From contig NZ_JAASTT010000017.1 of the NCBI RefSeq assembly GCF_014322795.1, forward strand, positions 1 to 64,000: DNA of 64,000 bases, read 5' to 3'. Source of the DNA: Paenilisteria portnoyi (GTDB taxonomy: Bacteria; Bacillota; Bacilli; Lactobacillales; Listeriaceae). The first letter of the stretch is position 1; each line of letters starts with the position of its first letter. Of this stretch, positions 55,339-63,333 are shown piece by piece. Position numbers and translations under genes: made by a program. The notes beneath the pieces were generated by a model. It was not told the origin of the DNA. It searched no databases and worked only from the letters and a program-made list of their open reading frames with translations.

Positions 55339-56868
55339 ATGGCATTAGATCAACAAATCAAAGAACAACTAGCGGGCTATCTGGATTTACTGGAACAAAA
55401 CATTGTTCTAAAAGTAAGCGTCGCAACAGATGAAAACTCGCAAAAGTTACTCGAATTCGTCACGGAAATCGCGGAAATGTCTCCAAAAATCCGTTTAGAG
55501 CAAAGCACGCTTACAAGAACACCGAGCTTTAGTGTCGAACGTGAAGATACCGACTTTGGCATTGCATTCGCCGGGATTCCGCTTGGACATGAATTTACTT
55601 CACTGATCTTAGCATTACTACAAGTAAGTGGCCGTCCACCGAAAATCAGTGATGACGTCGTAGCTCAGATCAAAAAAATCAACACACCACATCATTTTGA
55701 GACTTACGTAAGTTTGATGTGCCATAACTGCCCGGACATCGTGCAGGCGCTCAATATCATGAGTGTATTGAACCCGAATATCACGCATACAATGATCGAA
55801 GGCGGCATGTTTAAAGACGAAGTAGAAGCCAAAAACATCATGGCTGTACCGACTATTTTTGAAAATGGTTCCCTATTTGGGAGTGGCCGCATGACTATCG
55901 AGCAAATCCTCACAAACATCGTGGGTGAAGCAGATGCCTCTGAATTTGAAGATAAAGAACCTTTCGATGTCCTTGTAATTGGTGGCGGTCCAGCGGGTGC
56001 AAGTGCTGCGATTTATGCCGCTCGTAAAGGGATTCGCACGGGGATTGTCGCAGATACATTCGGCGGTCAAGTTCTAGAAACGCTGAGCATCGAAAACGTG
56101 ATCGGAACGAAATACACAGAAGGTCCAAAACTGATCGCGCAGATTGAGGAGCACGTGAACGAATACGGCGTTGATGTGATGAAGCAAGTACGTGCAAAAA
56201 GTATTGAGAAGAAAGAAAACGTGGAAGTCACGCTAGAAAATGGCGCTGTTTTAACGACTAAAACGGCGATTATCTCAACGGGTGCAAGATGGCGCAATAT
56301 CGGCGTTCCTGGCGAACAGGAATTCAAAAATAAAGGCGTCGCATATTGCCCACACTGTGACGGTCCACTTTTTGAAGGGAAGAATGTCGCGGTTGTTGGC
56401 GGTGGAAACTCTGGTATTGAAGCAGCGATTGACCTTGCTGGTACCGTGAAGCATGTGACTGTGCTTGAGTTTATGCCGGAATTAAAAGCCGATGACGTTT
56501 TGCAGAAGCGCCTTTACTCCTTACCGAATGTCACTGTCTTGAAAAATGTACAAACAAAAGAAATCACAGGGCAGGACAAAGTGAGTGGCGTTACTTACGT
56601 GAACCGCGAAACGGGCGAAGAAGTTCATGTGGATGTAGAGGGAGTCTTCATTTTGATTGGTTTAGCGCCGAACACAGAATGGCTTGGCGACGGTATCGAA
56701 CGCAATAAAATGGGCGAGATTATAACGAATAAACATGGCGAGACAAGCGTTCCCGGCATATTCGCAGCTGGGGATTGCACAGACAGCGCCTACAAACAAA
56801 TCATTATTTCGATGGGCTCTGGGGCTACAGCAGCACTTGGCGCGTTTGATTATATGATTCGCAACTAA
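55339..56868 (+). CDS. ahpF: alkyl hydroperoxide reductase subunit F
   Basis: 509 residues. The N-terminal tandem thioredoxin-like domain has CHNC (Cys128/Cys131). An FAD domain (GGGPAGASAAIYAARKG), the redox-active CPHC (Cys337/Cys340) and an NADH-binding fold (GGGNSGIEAA) follow, ending with GDCTDSAYKQ. It passes electrons from NADH through FAD and both disulfides to AhpC. Co-transcribed with ahpC. Confidence 0.97.
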   Translation: MALDQQIKEQLAGYLDLLEQNIVLKVSVATDENSQKLLEFVTEIAEMSPKIRLEQSTLTRTPSFSVEREDTDFGIAFAGIPLGHEFTSLILALLQVSGRPPKISDDVVAQIKKINTPHHFETYVSLMCHNCPDIVQALNIMSVLNPNITHTMIEGGMFKDEVEAKNIMAVPTIFENGSLFGSGRMTIEQILTNIVGEADASEFEDKEPFDVLVIGGGPAGASAAIYAARKGIRTGIVADTFGGQVLETLSIENVIGTKYTEGPKLIAQIEEHVNEYGVDVMKQVRAKSIEKKENVEVTLENGAVLTTKTAIISTGARWRNIGVPGEQEFKNKGVAYCPHCDGPLFEGKNVAVVGGGNSGIEAAIDLAGTVKHVTVLEFMPELKADDVLQKRLYSLPNVTVLKNVQTKEITGQDKVSGVTYVNRETGEEVHVDVEGVFILIGLAPNTEWLGDGIERNKMGEIITNKHGETSVPGIFAAGDCTDSAYKQIIISMGSGATAALGAFDYMIRN

Positions 56869-56918
56869 AAAAGCTATCGATCTGCAACGTTTTTAAGTTG
56901 TAGGTCGGTAGCTTTTTT
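56867..56918 (+). terminator. ahpCF terminator
   Basis: AAAAGCTA-CGATCTGCAAC pairs with GTTGTAGGTCG-TAGCTTTTTT; it begins within the stop codon. Confidence 0.85.
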
Positions 56919-56985
56919 GTGGTTCTCTGAAAGCGGGATATCGTGGTATACTGAATAAAAATGTATCAGTTAAAGGAGACGCGAG

Positions 56986-57603
56986 ATGGCAGATGTAATT
57001 ATAGTTGGAGACGGCGGGCATAGCAAGGTTGTTCGAGAATGCTTGGAGCAACAAGGTGTGGATACCATTATCGGTGTTTTAGATAATAAATATACAAGTT
57101 ATGAAAAACAGGGGGCGCAATTCCGAGCTCCATTTGACGATTTTGAGCTGTATAAAAAAGATACGGTATTGTGGTTCATCGCTATTGGTGATAATAAGGC
57201 GCGTGCGGGGGTTGCGGCTAAATTGGGCGATGTGCGGTATGCAACGATTATACATCCGACGGCGATTGTTTCGAAGGCGGCGACGATTGAACCGGGCAGT
57301 GTTATTATGCCGTTAGCGGTGGTCCAGCCAGATAGCGTTATTGGCGCGCATACGATTATTAATACAGGCGCGATTGTTGAGCATGACGTGATTATTTCCG
57401 AGGTAGCTCACGTTTCACCAAGGGCTACGGTAACTGGTGGTGTTAAAATTGGTACGGGTGTTCATGTTGGGGCTTCGGCGGTTGTGAATCCGGGGGTAGA
57501 TTTAGGCGCGTATTCTGTGATTGGCGCGGGCGCGGTGGTGGTTGGTGATACGGAGGCTGGGATGGCATATGTTGGGGTGCCGGCGAGGAAGTTGGAGAAG
57601 TGA
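56986..57603 (+). CDS. NeuD/PglD-like sugar O- or N-acyltransferase
   Basis: 205 residues. An N-terminal Rossmann-like domain (VIIVGDGGHSKVVREC) is followed by a left-handed beta-helix of hexapeptide repeats (VISKAATIEPGSVIMP and similar), with the catalytic His in VEHDVIISEVAHV. The family acetylates sialic acid or UDP-amino-sugars in surface-glycan pathways. No glycan biosynthesis genes are adjacent, so the substrate is unknown. AAAGGAGACG precedes ATG. It ends the resident-looking sequence before the AT-rich patch. Confidence 0.88.
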   Translation: MADVIIVGDGGHSKVVRECLEQQGVDTIIGVLDNKYTSYEKQGAQFRAPFDDFELYKKDTVLWFIAIGDNKARAGVAAKLGDVRYATIIHPTAIVSKAATIEPGSVIMPLAVVQPDSVIGAHTIINTGAIVEHDVIISEVAHVSPRATVTGGVKIGTGVHVGASAVVNPGVDLGAYSVIGAGAVVVGDTEAGMAYVGVPARKLEK

Positions 57604-57786
57604 TGGGCTTCTGTATGTATGAGAACGAAGTAAGTATATAATTTATATTACTGTTGTCTAGTTTAGTATAACCGATCCAATGCCGCCGTTTTTAAATGTC
57701 ATAGAATTCCCAAATAAAAAGCGATTCTTTTCCTCCCAATAGGAGTTCTAGAAGCGCTGGTTGTTAGTAATGCAGAAGTGTGCTCT

Positions 57787-57975
57787 TTATATATCAGTTT
57801 TAGTCATTTTTTTCTTGTAATTTCGATAGCTGATTACTGTCATAAGTATGAAATATATCATAGCTCCTAATGATAGGATGATGAGACTCTTATCAGCTTT
57901 TATAAATGTCATGTAGATAAAAAATGAAAAAAATATGATACTTCCTAATGTGTGTACAATTAATGAAAAACGCAT
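57787..57975 (-). CDS. small two-helix membrane protein
   Basis: 62 residues: helix LIVHTLGSIIFFSFFIYMTF, short loop KADKS, helix LIILSLGAMIYFILMTVI, and basic tail RNYKKKMTK. AAGGGGATAA precedes ATG. It is divergent from the secreted protein at 58051, with a 25-bp inverted repeat between them. The size and layout recall immunity proteins, but there is no direct evidence. The 57604-57786 gap holds only a degenerate ORF-free stretch. Confidence 0.55.
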   Translation of the reverse strand: MRFSLIVHTLGSIIFFSFFIYMTFIKADKSLIILSLGAMIYFILMTVISYRNYKKKMTKTDI

Positions 57976-58006
57976 ATAGCTTATCCCCTTATTTTAAAGA
58001 TTATAA

Positions 58007-58031
58007 TTATTTATGATTGTATCATAAATAA
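58007..58031. promoter_or_regulatory. inverted repeat between divergent accessory genes
   Basis: TTATTTATGA-TTGTA-TCATAAATAA has perfect 10-bp arms. Its position in the shared promoter region suggests an operator controlling both 57787 and 58051; TATAAT at 58002-58007 precedes it. Confidence 0.5.
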
Positions 58032-58050
58032 CTATAAGGTGGGGTTTATT

Positions 58051-58599
58051 TTGAAAAAGAGAGAGATTATTTCTATATTTATGGCAGGAAGTTTGATTTT
58101 AAGTACAGTTTCACCTACTTTCGTTAGTGCAAGTGAATTACCGGAGGGAGATTCAAATCAGATAGATGGTGAACCAGTTTCTTTTATGCTCAGAGCGAAT
58201 GTTCCAGTGGATAATTCTGGGGTTAAAGCGCCTGCTGCGAGTGCTGGTCATTATTTATATAGTTCTAAGCTAACTAATAAGTCGATTGCATATCAAAATA
58301 GGGAACAAGCTGTCAATGCAATAGGAGCTGTTTTTGCAGGATTGGCAACTGGATATGGAGGGTTACCTAATGTCGCTACTGCTATTAGTATTTTGGGCGG
58401 GGGTGGTGCCATTACTCAGTTGATATCAGGAAAAGTGGGAGCGCAGTTTCCAGTTCAAGTTGGTACCTATGTCTATTTGGCTGATTCTAAACATAGGACG
58501 CAGACATATGCTGGATATAGACTTGTAATTGTTAAAAATAAGAATACAGGTAAAACTATTAAAAGTACTAAATATCTTATTGCTAAAACAGGTATTTAA
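58051..58599 (+). CDS. secreted protein with Gly-rich hydrophobic segment, unknown
   Basis: 182 residues. A signal peptide (KKREIISIFMAGSLILSTVS, cleavage near VSA-S) is followed by a polar stretch. A long small-residue hydrophobic segment comes next (VNAIGAVFAGLATGYGG, AISILGGGGAITQLIS), then a basic C-terminus (VIVKNKNTGKTIKSTKYLIAK). The hydrophobic segment looks able to enter a membrane. TTG 58051 follows GGTGGGG by 7 nt. No family recognised. Neighbours are a tiny membrane protein on the other strand and a UMP-kinase-like gene 69 bp downstream. Confidence 0.7.
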   Translation: MKKREIISIFMAGSLILSTVSPTFVSASELPEGDSNQIDGEPVSFMLRANVPVDNSGVKAPAASAGHYLYSSKLTNKSIAYQNREQAVNAIGAVFAGLATGYGGLPNVATAISILGGGGAITQLISGKVGAQFPVQVGTYVYLADSKHRTQTYAGYRLVIVKNKNTGKTIKSTKYLIAKTGI

Positions 58600-58668
58600 T
58601 ATGTTTGTCAGCAGTTTTAAGCGAGTTGATGAAAACAGAATATAAATATAGAGAGGAATTTTCTAACT

Positions 58669-59403
58669 ATGGTAAATAGAAAAAGAATTTTAATAAAGAT
58701 TAGCGGGGCAGCGCTTGGCGAACAAGAAGATCATTTTAATCAAGGAAAGTTTAAGCAAGTTGCACAAAGAATTATTGATTTGGCAGATTCGGGAGTGCAA
58801 GTTTCTATTGTAGTGGGTGGAGGGAACTTATTCCGAGGAAATCTTGCGAAGGATTGGGGAATTGAAAGAGCTGAGGCAGATAATATCGGGACATTAGGAA
58901 CTATTATTAATAGTTTAATTCTTAGAGGTGTTTTAAATTCTCTCTCGGATAGAGAGGTACGAGTGATGACTTCTATACCAATCCATACAGTGGCTGAACC
59001 ATATATTAGACTACGAGCTATTCAACACTTAACAAAAGGATGTATTGTTATTTTTGCTGGGGGAAATGGACAACCTTTCGTAACCACTGATTATCCTGCT
59101 GTTCAGAGAGCTATTGAGACTAATACGGATAGCATCGTGGTCGCTAAAAATGGAGTGGATGGAGTGTATACTGCTGATCCAAATTTAGTTGAGAATGCTC
59201 AAAAATACAAAATATTAAACTATGACGATGTTCTGAAAAATAATATTCGAGTGATGGATCAATCTGCTTTATTGCTAGCCAAGGAGCATGATTTACCAAT
59301 ACGTGTCATTGATTTTAATACACCTAATTTAGTAAATTTATTTTCAAGTGAAGCATCTTTAGGAACCATCATAACATCTTCAAATTCAAAATTGGATAGC
59401 TGA
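58669..59403 (+). CDS. divergent UMP kinase (PyrH-like) paralogue
   Basis: 244 residues of the amino-acid-kinase fold with PyrH hallmarks: LIKISGAALG, VVGGGNLFRG, GIERAEADNIGTLGTIIN, VAEPYIRLRAIQHL, VIFAGGNGQPFVTTDYPA and NGVDGVYTADP. UMP kinase phosphorylates UMP to UDP and is essential, but the housekeeping gene normally sits by tsf and frr. This copy lies alone in an AT-rich patch and departs from consensus (KISGAALG for KLSGEAL; LFRG for IWRG-type). Active-site residues look kept. It could be a resistance paralogue or a modified nucleotide kinase. GAGAGGAA precedes ATG. Confidence 0.82.
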   Translation: MVNRKRILIKISGAALGEQEDHFNQGKFKQVAQRIIDLADSGVQVSIVVGGGNLFRGNLAKDWGIERAEADNIGTLGTIINSLILRGVLNSLSDREVRVMTSIPIHTVAEPYIRLRAIQHLTKGCIVIFAGGNGQPFVTTDYPAVQRAIETNTDSIVVAKNGVDGVYTADPNLVENAQKYKILNYDDVLKNNIRVMDQSALLLAKEHDLPIRVIDFNTPNLVNLFSSEASLGTIITSSNSKLDS

Positions 59404-59534
59404 GAATGCTACGGAAATTTTATCTGTTACCACAGGTGCTAAAAGTATGTTTACTCCTTGATTTTTTACTAAATTTTACAATATAGCGCTGTTTATACTG
59501 ATACCAATATACCTAATTAATTTTTTCACATGCA

Positions 59535-59774
59535 ATGACTTCTGCTATCATGACATCCTTAATAGTCGCTAGTTTAATAGGAATTTATCTTGGAAGGAAG
59601 GTCCCTAAAGATATTAAAAGTAATTTGATTCGAATAAAGGCAGTAGAAATTTTGATTAATGTGTTACTACTCATGTTATTATTTTTTCATTTTAATGGAT
59701 TGAACCAGTTGAATCAATTTCATAACTCCACTTTTGTTTTTATAGGAATAATAACCCATTTCATTTCAGGATAG
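59535..59774 (+). CDS. possible small membrane protein or gene remnant
   Basis: A 79-codon frame with helices at residues ~3-19 (AIMTSLIVASLIGIYLG) and ~38-51 (ILINVLLLMLLFFHF), a basic loop between, and a hydrophobic end. There is no ribosome-binding site upstream of ATG. Surrounding sequence has no other gene, so it may be a fragment left by deletion. Confidence 0.3.
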   Translation: MTSAIMTSLIVASLIGIYLGRKVPKDIKSNLIRIKAVEILINVLLLMLLFFHFNGLNQLNQFHNSTFVFIGIITHFISG

Positions 59775-59963
59775 CGCAGGTAAAGAGATTTGAAAACTTG
59801 CTACTAGTTGTTTTTGATGTTATGAAAGTCATTGTGCCACAACGCTTTTGAATTATGAAATTGGTGCAGTATTATATAATAGAATAAATCAAGAAGTATA
59901 TAAAAACATTACAGCAAGCACGGATGTTATTCTAAAAAAAGCAGCAACTATTTTTTAATAGAA

Positions 59964-60046
59964 GCGATAGACAGTTGAATGGTGGTACCGCGGACATAGA
60001 AGTTTAAGGTGCATATCGTGAATCAACGGTCTATCGCTGTTTTTTC
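59964..60046 (+). promoter_or_regulatory. T-box-like terminator fragment without a target gene
   Basis: GGTGGTACCGCGG (59981-59993) matches the T-box core. It is enclosed by a 15-bp stem GCGATAGACAGTTGA / TCAACGGTCTATCGC with one mismatch, followed by TGTTTTTT. A weak promoter is near 59853-59880. Only ~80 nt lie between it and the core, too short for a normal Stem I with specifier loop. No synthetase or amino-acid gene follows; nrdD is next. Probably a remnant. Confidence 0.55.
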
Positions 60047-60232
60047 GTGAAAATAAGCCGTTAGCCTCTTTACTATGTAGTCATTATTATCTGGCAAAAT
60101 AAGATTGTTTCTATAATCACATTCTCCAATGGCAAGCCTTTTTTGAAAGTTCGTTCGAATAGCCTATTTTTGAGGGAGTTCTGATTTTTGTTAGAAAAAA
60201 AGCTTATCTTGTGCCATAATGAGAATGTGGAT

Positions 60233-60246
60233 ACAATATATAGTGG
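60233..60246. promoter_or_regulatory. possible NrdR box upstream of nrdD
   Basis: ACAATATATAGTGG resembles the NrdR consensus (acaCwAtATaTwGtgt) and lies about 20 bp before the nrdD start. NrdR boxes usually come in pairs; a second was not clear. Confidence 0.35.
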
Positions 60247-60265
60247 TCGAAGGGAAGCGGAGATA

Positions 60266-62416
60266 ATGTACGTGGAGAAGGAAACGGAACAATTGGTTAT
60301 CAAAAGGGACGGTCGGAAGGTCGGGTTTGACCTGATTAAGATTCGGAATGCGGTGCAGGCGTCGATGGTGAGTTGTGGCGTGGATGATGCGGGGTATTTG
60401 GAAGCAGTTTTAGTTGATATTGTGAAGAGTTTACCAAACGATGCGGCGGTGACAATCGATGAGATTCAGCATGTGGTCGAGAATCAGCTGATGAAATCTA
60501 CATATCCGGATGTGGCGCGGGCTTATATTGAGTATCGGCATGACCGGGATTCGCAGCGGGCGAGTATGACGGACTTGACGACGAGCGTGCAAAAGTTGCT
60601 GGATCGGGATAAGACGGTTGTGAACGAGAATGCGAATAAGGATGCGACGGTGTTTAATACGCAGCGGGACTTGACGGCGGGCGCGGTGGCGAAGAGCTAT
60701 GCGTTGAAATATATGTTGCCAAAACATGTGGCGAACGCTCATTTGAAGGGGGACATTCATTTTCACGATCTGGATTATAGTCCGTATCACGCGATGACGA
60801 ATTGTTGTTTGATTGATATTGCGGGGATGCTGGCGAACGGTTTCACGATTGGGAATGCGAATGTGGAAAGTCCGAAATCGATTCAGACCGCGACGGCTCA
60901 AATTGCGCAAATTATTGCGAATGTGGCGAGTTCGCAGTACGGTGGTTGTTCGGTGGATCGGATTGATGAGGTTTTAGCGGTGTACGCGATGCGGAATTAT
61001 TTGAAACATAAGAGTGAGGCGGAAAAATGGGTTTGGGCAGGAAGTCGAGAGGAATTTGCGTGGGAGCGGACGCGAAAAGATATTTATGACGCGATGCAGA
61101 GTTTGGAGTATGAGATTAATACGTTATACACGAGTAATGGGCAGACGCCGTTCGTGACGCTGGGCTTTGGCCTTGGCGAGGACTGGTTTGCGCGCGAGAT
61201 TCAAATGGCGATTTTGAAGGTTCGGCTTGGCGGGATTGGGAAGGATAAGCAGACAGCGATTTTTCCGAAGCTGGTTTTCTCGGTGAAGCGGGGGACGAAT
61301 TTGGATGCGGCGGATCCGAACTACGATATTAAGCAGTTGGCGCTGGAATGTTCGGCGAAACGGATGTACCCGGATGTGCTGAATTATGATTCGCTGGTGC
61401 GCTTGGCCGGGGATTTCAAGGTGCCGATGGGTTGCCGTTCATTTTTACCGGCGTGGCAAGATGCGGATGGTGCGTTTGTGAATGCGGGACGGAATAACTT
61501 GGGTGTTGTGACGCTAAATGTGCCGCGGATTGCGATTCAAAGTGGTGGCGACAAGGAACGATTCTGGGAAATTTTCACGGAACGGATGCAGACGGTGAAG
61601 GACGCGCTACTTTTCAGATTGGAGCGGGTTCGGGAGGCGAAACCGGAGAATGCGCCGATTTTGTATAAGTATGGTGCGTTTGGGAAGCGGCTTGATGACG
61701 GGCAGGATGTGGATCAACTTTTCAACAAGGAACGGTCGACGATTTCGATTGGTTATATTGGCTTGTATGAGGCGGCGACGATGTTTTATGGAGGTGAATG
61801 GGAGACGAATCCAGAAGCGAAGGCGTTTACTTTGGAAATTTTGAAGGAGCTAAAAGGCTACGCGGATGATTGGAAAGCGGAGTACGGCTATTGGTTTAGT
61901 GTGTATTCGACGCCGAGCGAGAGTTTGACGGATCGGTTTAACCGTTTGGATCGGGCTAAATATGGTGATATTAAAGATATTACCGACAAAGAATACTATC
62001 AAAATTCGTTCCATTATGATGTCCGCAAAAAAGTGACGCCGTTTGAGAAGCTCGATTTTGAGATGGAATATCCGGAGTATTGTGCGGGTGGTTTTATTCA
62101 TTATTGTGAATATCCGAAGTTGACGCATAACCTGAAAGCTTTGGAAGCGGTTTGGGATTATGCGTATGAGCGCGTCGCTTATTTGGGAACGAATACGCCG
62201 ATTGATCGTTGTTATGAGTGTGATTTTGAAGGGGAGTTTGCGCCAACCGCGGAAGGATTTAAGTGTCCGGAATGTGGGAATACGAACCCCGAGACGGCGG
62301 ATGTGGTGAAGCGGACGTGTGGATATCTTGGGAACCCGATGAAACGGCCGATGGTGCACGGCAGACATGAGGAGATTACGCAACGTGTGAAGCATCTGGA
62401 GTCGTCCAATGAATAA
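60266..62416 (+). CDS. nrdD: anaerobic (class III) ribonucleoside-triphosphate reductase
   Basis: 716 residues. It has an N-terminal ATP-cone (VIKRDGRKVGFDLIKIRNAV) and a catalytic glycyl-radical barrel with HFHDLDYSPYHAMTNCCLID. The C-terminal zinc site is CYECDFEG...KCPECGNT, and the radical loop RTCGYLGNP carries the radical Gly686. It reduces NTPs to dNTPs without oxygen using formate. ATG 60266 (MYVEKETEQLV) is preferred over an upstream TTG because AAGCGGAGATA precedes it. Overlaps nrdG by 8 bp. Confidence 0.97.
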   Translation: MYVEKETEQLVIKRDGRKVGFDLIKIRNAVQASMVSCGVDDAGYLEAVLVDIVKSLPNDAAVTIDEIQHVVENQLMKSTYPDVARAYIEYRHDRDSQRASMTDLTTSVQKLLDRDKTVVNENANKDATVFNTQRDLTAGAVAKSYALKYMLPKHVANAHLKGDIHFHDLDYSPYHAMTNCCLIDIAGMLANGFTIGNANVESPKSIQTATAQIAQIIANVASSQYGGCSVDRIDEVLAVYAMRNYLKHKSEAEKWVWAGSREEFAWERTRKDIYDAMQSLEYEINTLYTSNGQTPFVTLGFGLGEDWFAREIQMAILKVRLGGIGKDKQTAIFPKLVFSVKRGTNLDAADPNYDIKQLALECSAKRMYPDVLNYDSLVRLAGDFKVPMGCRSFLPAWQDADGAFVNAGRNNLGVVTLNVPRIAIQSGGDKERFWEIFTERMQTVKDALLFRLERVREAKPENAPILYKYGAFGKRLDDGQDVDQLFNKERSTISIGYIGLYEAATMFYGGEWETNPEAKAFTLEILKELKGYADDWKAEYGYWFSVYSTPSESLTDRFNRLDRAKYGDIKDITDKEYYQNSFHYDVRKKVTPFEKLDFEMEYPEYCAGGFIHYCEYPKLTHNLKALEAVWDYAYERVAYLGTNTPIDRCYECDFEGEFAPTAEGFKCPECGNTNPETADVVKRTCGYLGNPMKRPMVHGRHEEITQRVKHLESSNE

Positions 62417-62957
62417 TCCAAAACCGAAAGAATGGCGAGCTGAGGCCTTGTCGGCGAGCTATATTGCGGATTATAAACCGTTTAATTTTGTTGATGGAGA
62501 GGGCGTTCGTTGTAGCTTGTATGTTTCGGGGTGCCCTTTTCATTGTGAAGGCTGCTACAACAAGGCGGCGCAGTCGTTTCGCTATGGAATGCCGTATTCA
62601 GAAGAGCTCGAGGACAGAATTATCGCGGATTTGTGGCATGAAAGTGTGCAAGGATTGACGCTGCTGGGCGGGGAGCCATTTTTGAATACGGGTGTTTGTT
62701 TGCCACTTGTGAAACGGATTCGGGCTTTGTTTGGCGATGCGAAGGATATTTGGTCGTGGACGGGCTATACGTGGGAAGAATTGATGCGGGAAACATCGGA
62801 TAAATTGGCGTTGCTTTCTTATGTGGATGTCCTTGTTGATGGGCGATTTGAGCAGGATTTATTTGATCCAAATTTGGCGTTTCGCGGCTCGAGTAACCAG
62901 CGAATCATTGATGTGAGGGCATCTTTGAAAACAGACGAAATCGTGATATATGAGTGA
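62409..62957 (+). CDS. nrdG: anaerobic ribonucleotide reductase activating protein
   Basis: 182 residues, a radical-SAM activase. The cluster motif GCPFHCEGCYN places Cys42, Cys46 and Cys49 on the 4Fe-4S cluster, and LLGGEPFLN is the SAM-binding glycine motif. It generates the glycyl radical on NrdD. Overlaps nrdD and lies in the same operon. A terminator follows. Confidence 0.97.
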   Translation: MNNPKPKEWRAEALSASYIADYKPFNFVDGEGVRCSLYVSGCPFHCEGCYNKAAQSFRYGMPYSEELEDRIIADLWHESVQGLTLLGGEPFLNTGVCLPLVKRIRALFGDAKDIWSWTGYTWEELMRETSDKLALLSYVDVLVDGRFEQDLFDPNLAFRGSSNQRIIDVRASLKTDEIVIYE

Positions 62958-62964
62958 ACATGGA

Positions 62965-62996
62965 AGGCGGTCTAGAAACACGAGGACCGCTTTTTG
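62965..62996 (+). terminator. nrdDG terminator
   Basis: GGCGGTCT pairs with AGGACCGC, followed by TTTTT. Confidence 0.8.
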
Positions 62997-63123
62997 TATG
63001 TAAAAATTTCACATAAATCAGCATCGTATCGTTTTTATGTGTTACTATTGAGGTAGCAAGAGGTTGCTGATTTACGCGAGCTTCATTATGTTTTGTTTTA
63101 TGTTACGCATAGGAAAGGAATGA

Positions 63124-63261
63124 TTGATAGAGGAAAATCTGTACGCCCTTTCATTTTTGGACGTTGTTCGGGTTGATCCATCTAATCGCTATTTGCAGTA
63201 TATACGACGCGCAGATGGCCAAGTTTCCACATACCATGCAATATCTCAAAAGGATTATTAG
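63124..63261 (+). CDS. possible 45-residue peptide
   Basis: From TTG 63124 behind AGGAAAGGA the frame reads MIEENLYALSFLDVVRVDPS, then NRYLQYIRRADGQVSTYHAI and SQKDY. It looks protein-like (a beta-hairpin-like charged and aromatic pattern) and fills a gap between the nrdG terminator and the next gene. No family recognised. The overlapping ATG at 63120 opens only 18 codons in another frame. Confidence 0.3.
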   Translation: MIEENLYALSFLDVVRVDPSNRYLQYIRRADGQVSTYHAISQKDY

Positions 63262-63333
63262 TCGGAAAAGTCGGTATAAACAAAAAGTACTAGACTAAAC
63301 GTCTATACCACAAATATAATGGAGGTCAAAAAA

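Noticed and set aside
57640-57780. Short leftward ORF behind a GGAGG-like site in the gap after the NeuD-like gene
   Set aside because: Only 14 codons (MTFKNGGIGSVILN) and the GGAGG is badly spaced; treated as noise.
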